Shown piece after piece: positions 17,061 through 25,104 of a stretch of 64,000 bases of DNA; position 1 is the stretch's first letter; each line of letters opens with the position of its first letter. A program made the position numbers and the translations under genes. The notes below the pieces were generated by a model. It was not told the DNA's origin, searched no databases, and worked only from the letters and a program-made list of their open reading frames with translations. Location of the stretch: positions 62,001 to 126,000 of the forward strand of contig NZ_BMQW01000010.1 of assembly GCF_014648315.1 (NCBI RefSeq). Reading direction: 5' to 3'. The stretch is from Shewanella ulleungensis (GTDB lineage: Bacteria; Pseudomonadota; Gammaproteobacteria; Enterobacterales; Shewanellaceae).

Positions 17061-17393
17061 TTCAAATAATACCAAAAGGGTTACTCTGTTGTGTAAGGCA
17101 GTGCTAAATAGCGGATTGACCAGTCGGTCTGTTCCTTACAAGTTTTACGACCTGGATTTCAAATTGAAACCGCGACTCATATTGTTATTGTTGAGTGGCC
17201 TTAAATTATTATTGTTATGTGTTTTCTTTATTCTTATATCTTAAATGTATCAGTCCGAAATCTGCTTGATGTTATTAGATTTATGGTTCAAACAGTTGGG
17301 TTTACCTCGGTACGGGGTGTATTTAACTCTAAAACCGTGAACTATGTCAAGCAATAATCGGTGAAGTTGACGTAAACGTAAACTTTTACTGGT

Positions 17394-17421
17394 AAAAAAA
17401 GGACGTTTTATTGTCCTTTTT
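17394..17421 (-). terminator. Intrinsic terminator of the cytochrome c4 gene
   Basis: On the reverse strand AAAAAGGAC pairs with GTCCTTTTT and continues into a T7 run, 21 bp after the cytochrome gene stop. Confidence 0.85.
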
Positions 17422-17441
17422 ACTATTCAATATTAAGCTAA

Positions 17442-18065
17442 TTACTTCTTAATGGTTGAAATATATTTAGATAATGCTTCGATATCTGCATCAGATAATT
17501 TTTTAGCAACATCTTGCATCATACCATTCAAATCGTTGTTACGAGTACCGTCACGGAACTTAGTTAACTGAATTTTGATGTAGTTAGCATGTTGACCACT
17601 AATCATTGGGAAGCCAGCTGCGCCAGCGCCACTACCATCTGGACCATGACAAGCGATACAAGAGGTGATGCCACGAGCTGCGTCGCCGCCTTGATATAAT
17701 TTTTCGCCTGCTTCAGTACCTTCAACTGCTGGATTAGTTGATTGAGTTTGGCTTGCAAAGTATGCAGAGATGTCAGCAATATCTGTATCGCTTAATCCCA
17801 TTGCCATACCACCCATAATTGGGTCCATACGGCCTTCTTTACCGCCAGTCTGCATGGCAGAGCGGAATTCTGTTAATTGTTTTGCAAGATATGCAGGGTG
17901 TTGGCCTGCAATTTTGGGGTACATATCGATCATGCTGTTGCCGTCAACACCGTGACAGGCAGAACATACGATTACTTTAGTTTTGCCGACTTCAGCATTA
18001 CCTTCAGCCATAGCAGGTGATGACATAGTGGCTACTACAGACAGCGCAAGAGCTAACTTTTTCAT
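17442..18065 (-). CDS. Dihaem cytochrome c4
   Basis: A 207-residue periplasmic dihaem cytochrome that passes electrons from the bc1 complex or other donors to terminal oxidases. The signal peptide MKKLALALSVVATMSSPAMA is followed by two homologous class I c-type domains. The first haem site is VCSACHGVDGNS (~residue 34) with axial Met in GGMAMGLSD. The second is SCIACHGPDGSG (~137) with axial Met in LNGMMQDVAKKLSD. Both CXXCH motifs and both Met ligands are present. Length and two-domain layout fit c4. It is divergent from engB, as in other gammaproteobacteria. No accessory genes are adjacent. Confidence 0.93.
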   Translation of the reverse strand: MKKLALALSVVATMSSPAMAEGNAEVGKTKVIVCSACHGVDGNSMIDMYPKIAGQHPAYLAKQLTEFRSAMQTGGKEGRMDPIMGGMAMGLSDTDIADISAYFASQTQSTNPAVEGTEAGEKLYQGGDAARGITSCIACHGPDGSGAGAAGFPMISGQHANYIKIQLTKFRDGTRNNDLNGMMQDVAKKLSDADIEALSKYISTIKK

Positions 18066-18331
18066 GGCGTTCCAACTTCTTGTTAATTTATTGTCCTGAG
18101 CTTACTAGGAAGACCCGCAAGCGTGGTAAAATGGTTTTTTCCAAGCGCTATTGATGTAGTTTACGTCGTTCGAGTAGAACGAGATCAAATATTACTACAT
18201 CACACATTTAAGCGTTGCTTGGGTATATAATGTGATCAAGCTAATATTTTACACGAAAACGTGCAAAAGTAAGCAATTGTTAAACATTTATGGTAATGCG
18301 TTTACTGAAAGTAATTAAATTGGAGTGACTA

Positions 18332-18997
18332 GTGACCGAATCTCGTATCGATTTCCGTAAGGCAAAATTTTTAATCAGTGCGCCAGATATTGCACATTTA
18401 GATCAGTATCTACCTGGGGATATCGGGGTTGAGATTGCGTTTGCTGGCCGTTCAAATGCTGGTAAGTCGAGTGCGTTAAATGCACTAACAGAGCAAAAAA
18501 GCTTAGCTAGAACCAGTAAAACTCCTGGTCGTACGCAGCTTATTAACGTATTTGAATTAGATGCAGACCGTCGTTTAGTCGATTTACCGGGTTATGGTTT
18601 TGCTCAAGTACCATTAGCATTAAAAAATAAATGGCAGCAAGCGTTAGGCGAATATTTGCAAAAGCGCGCCTGTTTAAGTGGTGTGGTGGTGTTAATGGAC
18701 ATTCGTCATCCACTTAAAGATCTCGATATGCAGATGATTGAGTGGGCGGTATTAAGCCATATTCCGGTGTTAGCGTTGTTGACTAAGTCAGATAAATTGA
18801 CCCAAAGCGTTAAAATGAAAACCGTTAATGATGTACGTAAAGCGTTAGGTGAGTTTGGCGACAAGGTGCAAATTGAGCCGTTTTCGTCATTAAAAGGCAC
18901 GGGTAAGCCAAAAGTTTTGAGCATTTTGAATGAGTGGTGCCATCCAGCATGGTTGGCTGAGCAAAAAGCTTTACGTGAGCAAACCGAGCAAGAATAA
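18332..18997 (+). CDS. engB: Ribosome biogenesis GTPase EngB (YihA/YsxC)
   Basis: A small GTPase needed for late 50S subunit assembly, 221 residues. G1 is FAGRSNAGKSSALNAL (~35-50). The G2 region is RTSKTPGRTQLINVF, G3 is LVDLPGYGFAQVP (~80-92), G4 is LLTKSDKL (~150) and G5 is PFSSLKGTGK (~188). The start is GTG at 18332, preceded by TGGAGTG. Downstream comes an intrinsic terminator and then, on the other strand, a candidate sRNA, Spot 42 and polA, which is the E. coli arrangement. Confidence 0.96.
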   Translation: MTESRIDFRKAKFLISAPDIAHLDQYLPGDIGVEIAFAGRSNAGKSSALNALTEQKSLARTSKTPGRTQLINVFELDADRRLVDLPGYGFAQVPLALKNKWQQALGEYLQKRACLSGVVVLMDIRHPLKDLDMQMIEWAVLSHIPVLALLTKSDKLTQSVKMKTVNDVRKALGEFGDKVQIEPFSSLKGTGKPKVLSILNEWCHPAWLAEQKALREQTEQE

Positions 18998-19030
18998 CGT
19001 TTGTGCAACGAGTAGTGATGCTATTGAATT

Positions 19031-19053
19031 AACCGACTTTATGTCGGTTTTTT
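19031..19053 (+). terminator. Intrinsic terminator of engB
   Basis: AACCGAC / GTCGGTT with a 5-nt loop and a T7 run, 34 bp after the engB stop. Confidence 0.88.
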
Positions 19054-19084
19054 TATGTGAAAATATAAATGAAAAAATTTAAGC

Positions 19085-19194
19085 AAAAAAAAACCGACAA
19101 CCAAGAGGCTATCGGTACAAAAATTAGCTCTTTTGGGGAGAAGCTAAATTCAACAAGACTCAAGTGTCACCAACTCAATTTGATGACTCTCAAT
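19085..19194 (-). ncRNA. Candidate small RNA between Spot 42 and engB
   Basis: A 10-bp hairpin on the reverse strand (arms at 19093-19102 and 19107-19116, TCTT loop) is followed by nine Ts, a strong Rho-independent terminator. It lies far below Spot 42, which has its own terminator. A sigma-70-like promoter stands ~110 nt upstream (TTTAAC, 17 bp, TATTCT). Within the transcript a second hairpin, TTAGCT / AGCTAA, presents a C-rich loop (TTCTCCCCAAAAG) that could pair with Shine-Dalgarno sequences, as in many Hfq-dependent sRNAs. No ORF is present. I recall a reported sRNA downstream of spf in Aliivibrio; whether this is related is unknown. Confidence 0.6.
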
Positions 19195-19200
19195 GACCAT

Positions 19201-19229
19201 AGAATAACTGCTTTTTTAGCAAAGTTAAA
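19201..19229 (-). promoter_or_regulatory. Promoter of the candidate sRNA
   Basis: Reverse strand: -35 TTTAAC (19224-19229), 17-bp spacer, -10 TATTCT (19201-19206). The expected start is near 19194. Confidence 0.5.
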
Positions 19230-19265
19230 GTATTTACTCTAAATATTTTTAGGTACGAAAAAAAA

Positions 19266-19375
19266 CCAAAAAAAGCCCCAGCAACCTAAGTTGCTGGGGC
19301 GCCGAATTTGGCTAGTCACTATTGCTAGTGAAATAAAGGTTTGAAAGATTGAACATCTTAACCTCTGTACCCTAC
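19266..19375 (-). ncRNA. spf: Spot 42 RNA
   Basis: The reverse strand reads GTAGGGTACAGAGGTTAAGA at its 5' end, then TGTTCAATCTTTC and AAACCTTTATTTCAC. Apart from small changes this is the conserved 5' half of enterobacterial Spot 42. It ends in the terminator GCCCCAGCAAC / GTTGCTGGGGC (19274-19299) plus a T7 run, giving ~110 nt. It sits between polA and engB on the polA strand, as in E. coli. Spot 42 is an Hfq-dependent sRNA that represses secondary carbon metabolism and is itself repressed by cAMP-CRP. Confidence 0.95.
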
Positions 19376-19382
19376 GAATGAG

Positions 19383-19455
19383 ATAATAGCGCATTCGCCT
19401 TAAAATGAAAAACTGTTTTTCATAAAAAGACACAATAACTGTGATTGTTATTGCA
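19383..19455 (-). promoter_or_regulatory. spf promoter with candidate CRP site
   Basis: The -10 hexamer TATTAT (19383-19388) lies 7-8 nt before the Spot 42 5' end. The -35 is poor. A CRP-like site TGTGA-N6-TTGCA (19440-19455) is centred about 72 bp upstream of the start. One half matches perfectly and the other poorly, so CRP control is plausible from family knowledge but not proven by this site. Confidence 0.5.
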
Positions 19456-19672
19456 AAATATTGTTTAAATGTTAACCGTGTCGTGTAGGTTGTTGAGTGT
19501 TTTACACACTCGTTAAAATTTATACAAGATTGTATGGCGTTTATTTTTAGGGAAAATGATTTTCGTTAAAACAAGCGCGAAGAAGCGTCGAGTCAGGTTT
19601 ATTGAGGTCCATCGATGTTGGCAACAACGACTGAGTAGCTTTATCTGTGCCCTTATTGGCCGGTGCAATAAA

Positions 19673-19706
19673 CAACAATGCCGTATTATCAAATACGGCA
19701 TTGTTG
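19673..19706 (-). terminator. Probable polA terminator
   Basis: A perfect 14-bp inverted repeat, CAACAATGCCGTAT / ATACGGCATTGTTG, with a 6-nt loop lies 47 bp after the polA stop. On the reverse strand a T-rich tract (TTTATTG) follows. Confidence 0.65.
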
Positions 19707-19752
19707 ATGTACGAGTTAATACATTAAAAATAGGTAATAAACTTATCTGAAA

Positions 19753-22509
19753 TTAGTGTGCTTCATCCCAGTTATCGCCTACACCAGCTTCTGCTAATAA
19801 CATGACATCAAGTGATGCAGCTTGAGCCATTAAGTCACACACTTTAGTTTTAAGTGTTTCTGCTTTGGCTTCATCTACTTCAAATACTAATTCATCGTGT
19901 ACTTGCATAATGAGGGTGATTTCACCTTGCGTGTCTTGTTTTATCCACTGGTGAATCGCAATCATGGCTTTTTTGATGATATCTGCAGCGGTACCTTGCA
20001 TTGGGGCGTTAATGGCCGCGCGCTCAGCGGCTTGGCGGCGCATGGCATTACGGTCGTTGATTTCTGGTAGGTATAAGCGTCGGCCGAATAAGGTCGATAC
20101 ATACCCTTGCTCAGCGGCGGCTGCACGGGTTTCTTCCATATACTTCAATACACCGGGATAACGAGCAAAATAGGTGTCGATATAAGTTTGTGCCTCGTTA
20201 CGCGGAATATCTAATTGCTTGGCTAATCCAAACGCAGACATACCGTAAATTAGGCCAAAGTTAACCGCTTTAGCACGGCGGCGCTGTTCGGTGGTGACTT
20301 CTTCAAAGTGAACACCAAATACCTCAGCTGCGGTTGCTCTATGAATGTCTTTACCTGCAGCAAAAGCGGTTAATAAACCATTGTCTTGAGATAAGTGAGC
20401 CATAATGCGTAATTCGATTTGCGAGTAGTCGGCCGCTAAGATCTTACGACCGGCTGGTGCAATAAAGGCTTGGCGAATACGGCGACCTTCTTCGGTACGA
20501 ATAGGGATGTTTTGTAAATTAGGCTCACTAGATGACAAACGCCCTGTTGCCGCATTGGCTTGATGATAACTGGTGTGAACACGGCCGGTGGTAGCATTAA
20601 CCATTAAGGGGAGTTTATCTGTATACGTGCTCTTTAATTTGGCTAAGCTGCGATGCTCAAGAATAATTTTAGGCAGCGGATAGTCTAAGGCTAATTCAAC
20701 TAATACTTCTTCTGAGGTTGAAGGAGCACCTTTTGGGGTTTTCTTTTTAATAGGGTAGTTAAGCTTTTCAAAAAAGAGCGTTTGCAACTGCTTAGGCGAT
20801 GCAAGATTAAACTTTTCACCAGCAATCTCGTAAGCTTTATTTTCAAGATCATCCAGCTTTTTAGCCAGCTCACCACTTTGCTGGCTGAGTAGCATAGAGT
20901 CAATTAATACTCCTTGGCGCTCAACGTCTGATAACACTTGTATCAGTGGTAACTCTAGTTCGTTAAATACTGAGGCTAATTCTGATTCTTTTTCTAGTCG
21001 TGGCCATAAGTGCTCATGTAAACGCAAAGTAATATCGGCATCTTCAGCTGCGTAAGGGCCGGCAGTCGCTAAATCAATTTGATTAAAGGTAAGCTGTTTG
21101 GCTCCTTTACCCGCAACCTCTTCAAAGCTGATGTTTTTGTGGCCTAAGTATTTGAGTGCTAAGCCATCCATGTCGTGGCGTGATGCAACCGAGTTAAATA
21201 CGTACGATTCAAGCATAGTGTCAAAACGTACACCGCCAAGCTTAATACCTGCATTGGCTAGAATACTCATATCATACTTTAGGTTTTGGCCGACTTTTTG
21301 CGGCATCTTACCTTCTAAAATAGGACGTATTTTTTCAAGTGTTGCGGTTTTATCTAGCTGTTGTGGTGCATCAAGGTAGTCATGAGCTAATGGCAGGTAT
21401 GCCGCTTTACCTGCTTGGGTGGCAAATGATAAACCGACGAGTTGGGCTTCCATGTAATTGAGACTGGTAGTTTCGGTGTCAACTGCGATGAGCTCTGCTT
21501 TGCTAAGCTCGTCGATCCATTTGTCTAATGCTTCTTCGCTAAGAATGGTTTCATATTCTGCTTCTATAGGCGCAGATACGGTGATTTCTTCATCGCTTTC
21601 CTGGCTAACAGTGCCAGCGGGCTGCTTGTTGTCTAACACTTCAGCTAACCAACGTTTAAACTCCATTTCACCAAAACATTTGATTAATTCATCACGGTTT
21701 TGTGGCTTAACGTTCAGCTCATGCCAGTCTTGTTCTAGTTCTACATCGGTTTTGATGGTGGCAAGTTCATAGGAGAGCTTAAGCATGTCAGCGTTATCGA
21801 TAATTTTAGCTGGCATGGTTTTGGAGCCTCTAAAGCCCACTTCAACCACGCTTTGTGGATCGGCCAATATCTGTGCCACACTGCCAACACCGGTTAACAT
21901 AGCTAATGCTGTTTTTTCTCCGACGCCAGGTAAGCCGGGAATGTTATCGGCTTTGTCACCCATTAATGCTAAAAAATCAATAATGCGATCTGGGCCTACG
22001 CCAAACTTAGTTTTTACTTCTTCTGGGCCCATGATGGTGTCTGTCATGGTATTAATTAAGGTGACGTGTTCGTTGACCAACTGCGCCATGTCTTTATCGC
22101 CAGTACTGATTAACGTAGCACGACCTTCTTTGCTCGCTTGCAAGGCTATGGTGCCAATGACATCGTCGGCTTCAACACCTGAAATGCTAATGAGTGGTAA
22201 CCCCATAGCATGAATGATGCGGTGCAGCGGTTCTATTTGACTACGAAGATCATCTGGCATCGGTGGACGTTGCGCTTTATATTCGCCATACATGTCGTTA
22301 CGGAAGGTTTTGCCTTTAGCATCAAATACTACAGCTATATGGCTAGGGCTATAACGGCTCAATAAACTCCGCAACATGTTAACAACGCCATAAACCGCAC
22401 CTGTCGCTTCACCTTTTGAATTAGTTAAATGAGGCGGCGCATAATAAGCGCGATAAAGATAAGAAGAACCATCGACGAGGATAAGTGGATTATTCGGGAT
22501 TGTTGGCAT
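19753..22509 (-). CDS. polA: DNA polymerase I
   Basis: DNA repair and Okazaki fragment polymerase, 918 residues, full length. The 5' nuclease domain (~1-320) begins LILVDGSSYLYRAYYAP and carries STGDKDMAQLV and LMGDKADNIPGLPGVGEKTA. The 3'-5' exonuclease domain (~340-530) looks active: LIAVDTETTSLN, GQNLKYDMSIL and YAAEDADITL keep the acidic residues. The polymerase domain has motif A ILAADYSQIELRIMAHLS, motif B RRAKAVNFGLIYGMSAFGL and motif C MQVHDELVFEV. The start is set at 22507-22509 (MPTIPNNPLILVDG). The open frame extends 22 codons upstream, but those residues are unlike any PolA. Confidence 0.97.
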   Translation of the reverse strand: MPTIPNNPLILVDGSSYLYRAYYAPPHLTNSKGEATGAVYGVVNMLRSLLSRYSPSHIAVVFDAKGKTFRNDMYGEYKAQRPPMPDDLRSQIEPLHRIIHAMGLPLISISGVEADDVIGTIALQASKEGRATLISTGDKDMAQLVNEHVTLINTMTDTIMGPEEVKTKFGVGPDRIIDFLALMGDKADNIPGLPGVGEKTALAMLTGVGSVAQILADPQSVVEVGFRGSKTMPAKIIDNADMLKLSYELATIKTDVELEQDWHELNVKPQNRDELIKCFGEMEFKRWLAEVLDNKQPAGTVSQESDEEITVSAPIEAEYETILSEEALDKWIDELSKAELIAVDTETTSLNYMEAQLVGLSFATQAGKAAYLPLAHDYLDAPQQLDKTATLEKIRPILEGKMPQKVGQNLKYDMSILANAGIKLGGVRFDTMLESYVFNSVASRHDMDGLALKYLGHKNISFEEVAGKGAKQLTFNQIDLATAGPYAAEDADITLRLHEHLWPRLEKESELASVFNELELPLIQVLSDVERQGVLIDSMLLSQQSGELAKKLDDLENKAYEIAGEKFNLASPKQLQTLFFEKLNYPIKKKTPKGAPSTSEEVLVELALDYPLPKIILEHRSLAKLKSTYTDKLPLMVNATTGRVHTSYHQANAATGRLSSSEPNLQNIPIRTEEGRRIRQAFIAPAGRKILAADYSQIELRIMAHLSQDNGLLTAFAAGKDIHRATAAEVFGVHFEEVTTEQRRRAKAVNFGLIYGMSAFGLAKQLDIPRNEAQTYIDTYFARYPGVLKYMEETRAAAAEQGYVSTLFGRRLYLPEINDRNAMRRQAAERAAINAPMQGTAADIIKKAMIAIHQWIKQDTQGEITLIMQVHDELVFEVDEAKAETLKTKVCDLMAQAASLDVMLLAEAGVGDNWDEAH

Positions 22510-23139
22510 AATGTGATTTTCGTATTGTGTATTTTGCGAGACTGATAGGATGACATTATACCCACAGCACCTCAAGGTACTTGTGAGATTGTCGCCAATT
22601 TATCTCTTTAATTGGAGAATACTTTAATGGTCCGACAAGCCGCGCGGTTGGTGAGTTTGGCTTATGTGGTTATGTATCAGAACGTTGAATTTTACTCACG
22701 AAAAAAGACCCGCAGCCTGTGGATAAGTCTGTGAGTGAAATAATCAACGTTGCTGGATAGATTTTCTTACGGCTTGAAATGAAATCAGTAACCTGTTGAA
22801 TTTTATTTGTTATTTTTATTTTTGTGAGCTATTTATTAATTTCAATAAATATAACTAATTTGTGGACTTTTTTATTGATGTCAGTTAAGCCACAATGAAT
22901 TTTAACGATGTTTTATGGCTAAAAAAAGCCCACCAGGTAAATTCGACGTTCTAAGTTAGCACGATTTTTAATCAGATCAACCGTTTTGTTGGATTTATGT
23001 TGTAAATTTTACATTATCAATTAAAAGTACAACAAAAAGTACAACAAAGAGTACAGCTAAAAGCTCAATCCAAATGTGTCACTGCATAAAGCATTAAGCT
23101 GTAGAGTCAAAGTTTCATTATAAATGAAGGGTGAATAGT
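22510..23139. other. Divergent intergenic region, polA / elbB
   Basis: A 630-bp spacer holding both promoters. Notable items are a hairpin-forming pair TTACTCAC / GTGAGTGA about 40 bp apart (~22690-22738), a perfect DnaA-box nonamer TGTGGATAA inside it (22718-22726), and the tandem repeat at 23026-23061. I see no ORF with a ribosome binding site and no terminator with a T-run. No sRNA is recognisable. Confidence 0.4.
23026..23061 (+). repeat. Three tandem 12-bp units upstream of elbB
   Basis: Units AGTACAACAAAA, AGTACAACAAAG and AGTACAGCTAAA lie in direct succession ~80 bp before the elbB start. A 12-bp period is near one helical turn, so this could be a regulator array or simple slippage. 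Confidence 0.75.
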
Positions 23140-23796
23140 ATGAAAAAGATAGCCGTGTTACTGAGTGGGTGTGGGGTATTTGATGGTACTGAAATTCATG
23201 AAGCTGTGTTGAGTTTGCTGGCCATTACCCGTGCAGGTGCACAATATCAATGTTTTGCCCCAGATATTGCTCAAATGCATGTGGTAAATCATTTAACGGG
23301 TGAGGTGAATACTGACGAAACTCGAAACGTATTAGTCGAATCTGCCCGTATTGCCCGTGGAGAAGTGCTTAATGCCAGCAATTTAGATGTGAATGATTAT
23401 GATGCGTTAGTGATCCCAGGTGGCTTTGGCGCGGCGAAAAACTTATCTAATTTTGCTACGACAGGTAGTCGCTGCCACATAAATCCGATTGTGGAAAACT
23501 TTATTCGTGATTTTGCCAATGCCCGTAAACCGGTTGGTTTTGTGTGTATTTCTCCGGTGATGATCCCACAGATTTATGGTCAAGGTGTAACGGGGACAAT
23601 TGGTAACGACAGCGATACTGCGCAAGCATTTAATGAAATGGGCGGCCTACATCAGACTGTTAAGGTGGATGATATTGTGGTTGATGAAGTGCATAAAGTA
23701 GTGAGCACGCCAGCGTATATGCTAGCAACGTCGATTTTAGAGGCTCATATAGGTATTGAAAAGCTGGTCAATAAAGTGATTGACATGATTGACTAA
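23140..23796 (+). CDS. elbB: ElbB glyoxalase (DJ-1/PfpI family)
   Basis: A 218-residue member of the DJ-1/PfpI superfamily (ElbB, formerly linked to isoprenoid biosynthesis, with glyoxalase activity in E. coli). Key segments are KKIAVLLSGCGVFDGTEIHE at the start, DYDALVIPGGFGAAKNLS (~85-102) and the nucleophile elbow PVGFVCISPVMIPQIYG with Cys ~135. The C-terminal TPAYMLATSILEAHIGIEKL is also typical. The start is the ATG at 23140, preceded by GAAGGGTGA. An in-frame GTG nine bases upstream is less likely. The gene is monocistronic with its own terminator. Confidence 0.93.
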   Translation: MKKIAVLLSGCGVFDGTEIHEAVLSLLAITRAGAQYQCFAPDIAQMHVVNHLTGEVNTDETRNVLVESARIARGEVLNASNLDVNDYDALVIPGGFGAAKNLSNFATTGSRCHINPIVENFIRDFANARKPVGFVCISPVMIPQIYGQGVTGTIGNDSDTAQAFNEMGGLHQTVKVDDIVVDEVHKVVSTPAYMLATSILEAHIGIEKLVNKVIDMID

Positions 23797-23815
23797 TCAT
23801 TACTGTTGTTAAAGT

Positions 23816-23841
23816 AAAACCACTGATAAGGGTGGTTTTTT
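23816..23841 (+). terminator. Intrinsic terminator of elbB
   Basis: AAAACCAC / GTGGTTTT hairpin with a T6 run, 20 bp after the elbB stop. The converging glpG gene ends 12 bp beyond it. Confidence 0.85.
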
Positions 23842-23852
23842 GTTTGATGCTA

Positions 23853-24698
23853 TTAGCTATTTGGCTGTGGTTTACGACTGTCAAATAGTGCTTGTGCTAG
23901 GCCGACAATCAAACCTCCTATGTGTGCACCATTAGCGATTGGCATACCGAGTAAATCGGTAAACCCAAGCACTAGCCATACCATCATAAAACCCATATAC
24001 GCTTGTGGTAAACGAATGCCACAGTTAGGTTTTCGAATGCCCATTAACCAGGTATATCCGACGACAGCATAAACCACGCCAGATAAGCCGCCAAAGTTTG
24101 GGCCTGTCATATAAAACTGCACTACGCTCGGTAAGGTGCCTGCAACAAACAGTAAAAATAACAATGGCCTTGTGCCAATATTAGTCTCGATTTTTCCACC
24201 TAAATACCACCACCACAATAAGTTAAAGATGATATGCATAGCAGAAAAGTGCATTAAACTTGGGGTAAATACACGCCATATTTGGCTTATATCACTTTGT
24301 GGGACAGCGCTGAAAAATGATAGTTGAGTATATATTGCGTCAGCAAAGCCTAAATTCATCCCTGCAAAAACGGCGACACAAGTAAAGAAGGTGATTAGTG
24401 TTAGCGGTCCAGCACCGGTTAAAAATTGTTGCAGCAACCCTTTTGTGCCTGGGCCATAGTTAAATTGCGCAGAGGTATCGCCATTATCCCACGATGCTTG
24501 TAAATATTTGCTGTCATAGGGATTGTTAGCAAATAGCTCTAGTTCAGCACGAGCTTGAGGCTCATCAGCAGGATTACTAATCACTAGGCCAACCCCTTGA
24601 GCGTGTTGCACGACATGACATTGAATGTTCAACCCTTTAAGGTAATCAATAAATGCTTGTGCTGCGCGAGCGTTAGGAAGTTGGCCTATTTCTATCAT
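23853..24698 (-). CDS. glpG: Rhomboid intramembrane serine protease GlpG
   Basis: An inner-membrane protease that cleaves transmembrane substrates. The 281 residues comprise a cytoplasmic N-terminal domain (IEIGQLPNARAAQAFIDYLK, ~1-75) and six transmembrane helices. The conserved HFSAMHIIFNLLWWWYLGG lies in the early helices. The catalytic serine is in FGGLSGVVYAVVGY (GxSG) and the catalytic histidine in ANGAHIGGLIVG near the end. The start at 24698 overlaps the glpE stop by four bases (ATGA), which implies translational coupling. The open frame continues six codons upstream, but that would disrupt this junction. Confidence 0.94.
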   Translation of the reverse strand: MIEIGQLPNARAAQAFIDYLKGLNIQCHVVQHAQGVGLVISNPADEPQARAELELFANNPYDSKYLQASWDNGDTSAQFNYGPGTKGLLQQFLTGAGPLTLITFFTCVAVFAGMNLGFADAIYTQLSFFSAVPQSDISQIWRVFTPSLMHFSAMHIIFNLLWWWYLGGKIETNIGTRPLLFLLFVAGTLPSVVQFYMTGPNFGGLSGVVYAVVGYTWLMGIRKPNCGIRLPQAYMGFMMVWLVLGFTDLLGMPIANGAHIGGLIVGLAQALFDSRKPQPNS

Positions 24699-25003
24699 GA
24701 GTGGGCGAGGCTCCAAGCGCTGAAACCACCGTCAAGGCTGTAAACTTCATCAAAGCCTTGTTCATTTAAATAACTTGCAGCGCTTTGGCTGCTCATGCCG
24801 TGATAACACACAACAACAAGTGGCTTATCCATATCTGCTGCCGCAATATAATGGGCTAAATTTTCATTGTTTAAATTGACTGAGTGTTGAATATGGCCTG
24901 CAGCAAAGCTAGCAGCGTCACGAATATCAACAACTTGCACCTCGTTTGATGCATCAGACATATGGATTAATTCATTAACAGACAAATGTTTGAAACCAGA
25001 CAT
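24695..25003 (-). CDS. glpE: Thiosulfate sulfurtransferase GlpE (rhodanese)
   Basis: A single-domain rhodanese, 102 residues, transferring sulfur from thiosulfate to cyanide or thioredoxin in the cytoplasm. Conserved pieces are VQVVDIRDAASFAAGHI (~22-38) and the active-site loop VVVCYHGMSSQSAASYL with catalytic Cys ~65, followed by DEVYSLDGGFSAW at the C-terminus. The CYHGMSS loop is specific to GlpE. It is first in a glpE-glpG pair with four-base overlap. The E. coli third partner glpR is absent. Confidence 0.94.
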   Translation of the reverse strand: MSGFKHLSVNELIHMSDASNEVQVVDIRDAASFAAGHIQHSVNLNNENLAHYIAAADMDKPLVVVCYHGMSSQSAASYLNEQGFDEVYSLDGGFSAWSLAHS

Positions 25004-25055
25004 GGTATTACCTATAAAAAGTTTACGAAAAGCGCTTACGGAAGCCAGTTTGCAA

Positions 25056-25077
25056 CAAGGGGTTATACAACCCCTTG
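25056..25077 (-). terminator. Hairpin after tdh
   Basis: CAAGGGGTT / AACCCCTTG with a 4-nt loop, 28 bp after the tdh stop. It lacks a proper T-run, so its role as a terminator is likely but not certain. Confidence 0.55.
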
Positions 25078-25104
25078 AGAGTGCAGACTATGTAATCTGG
25101 GGGG

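Noticed and set aside
17053..17244. 63-codon frame upstream of the cytochrome gene
   Set aside because: It overlaps the promoter region of the CsrB/C-like RNA on the other strand, has no ribosome binding site and has an unlikely composition.
22718..22726. Perfect DnaA box TGTGGATAA upstream of polA
   Set aside because: A single nonamer is expected by chance about once in two windows this size, and another occurs inside a coding region near 33712. No cluster or AT-rich unwinding element is present.
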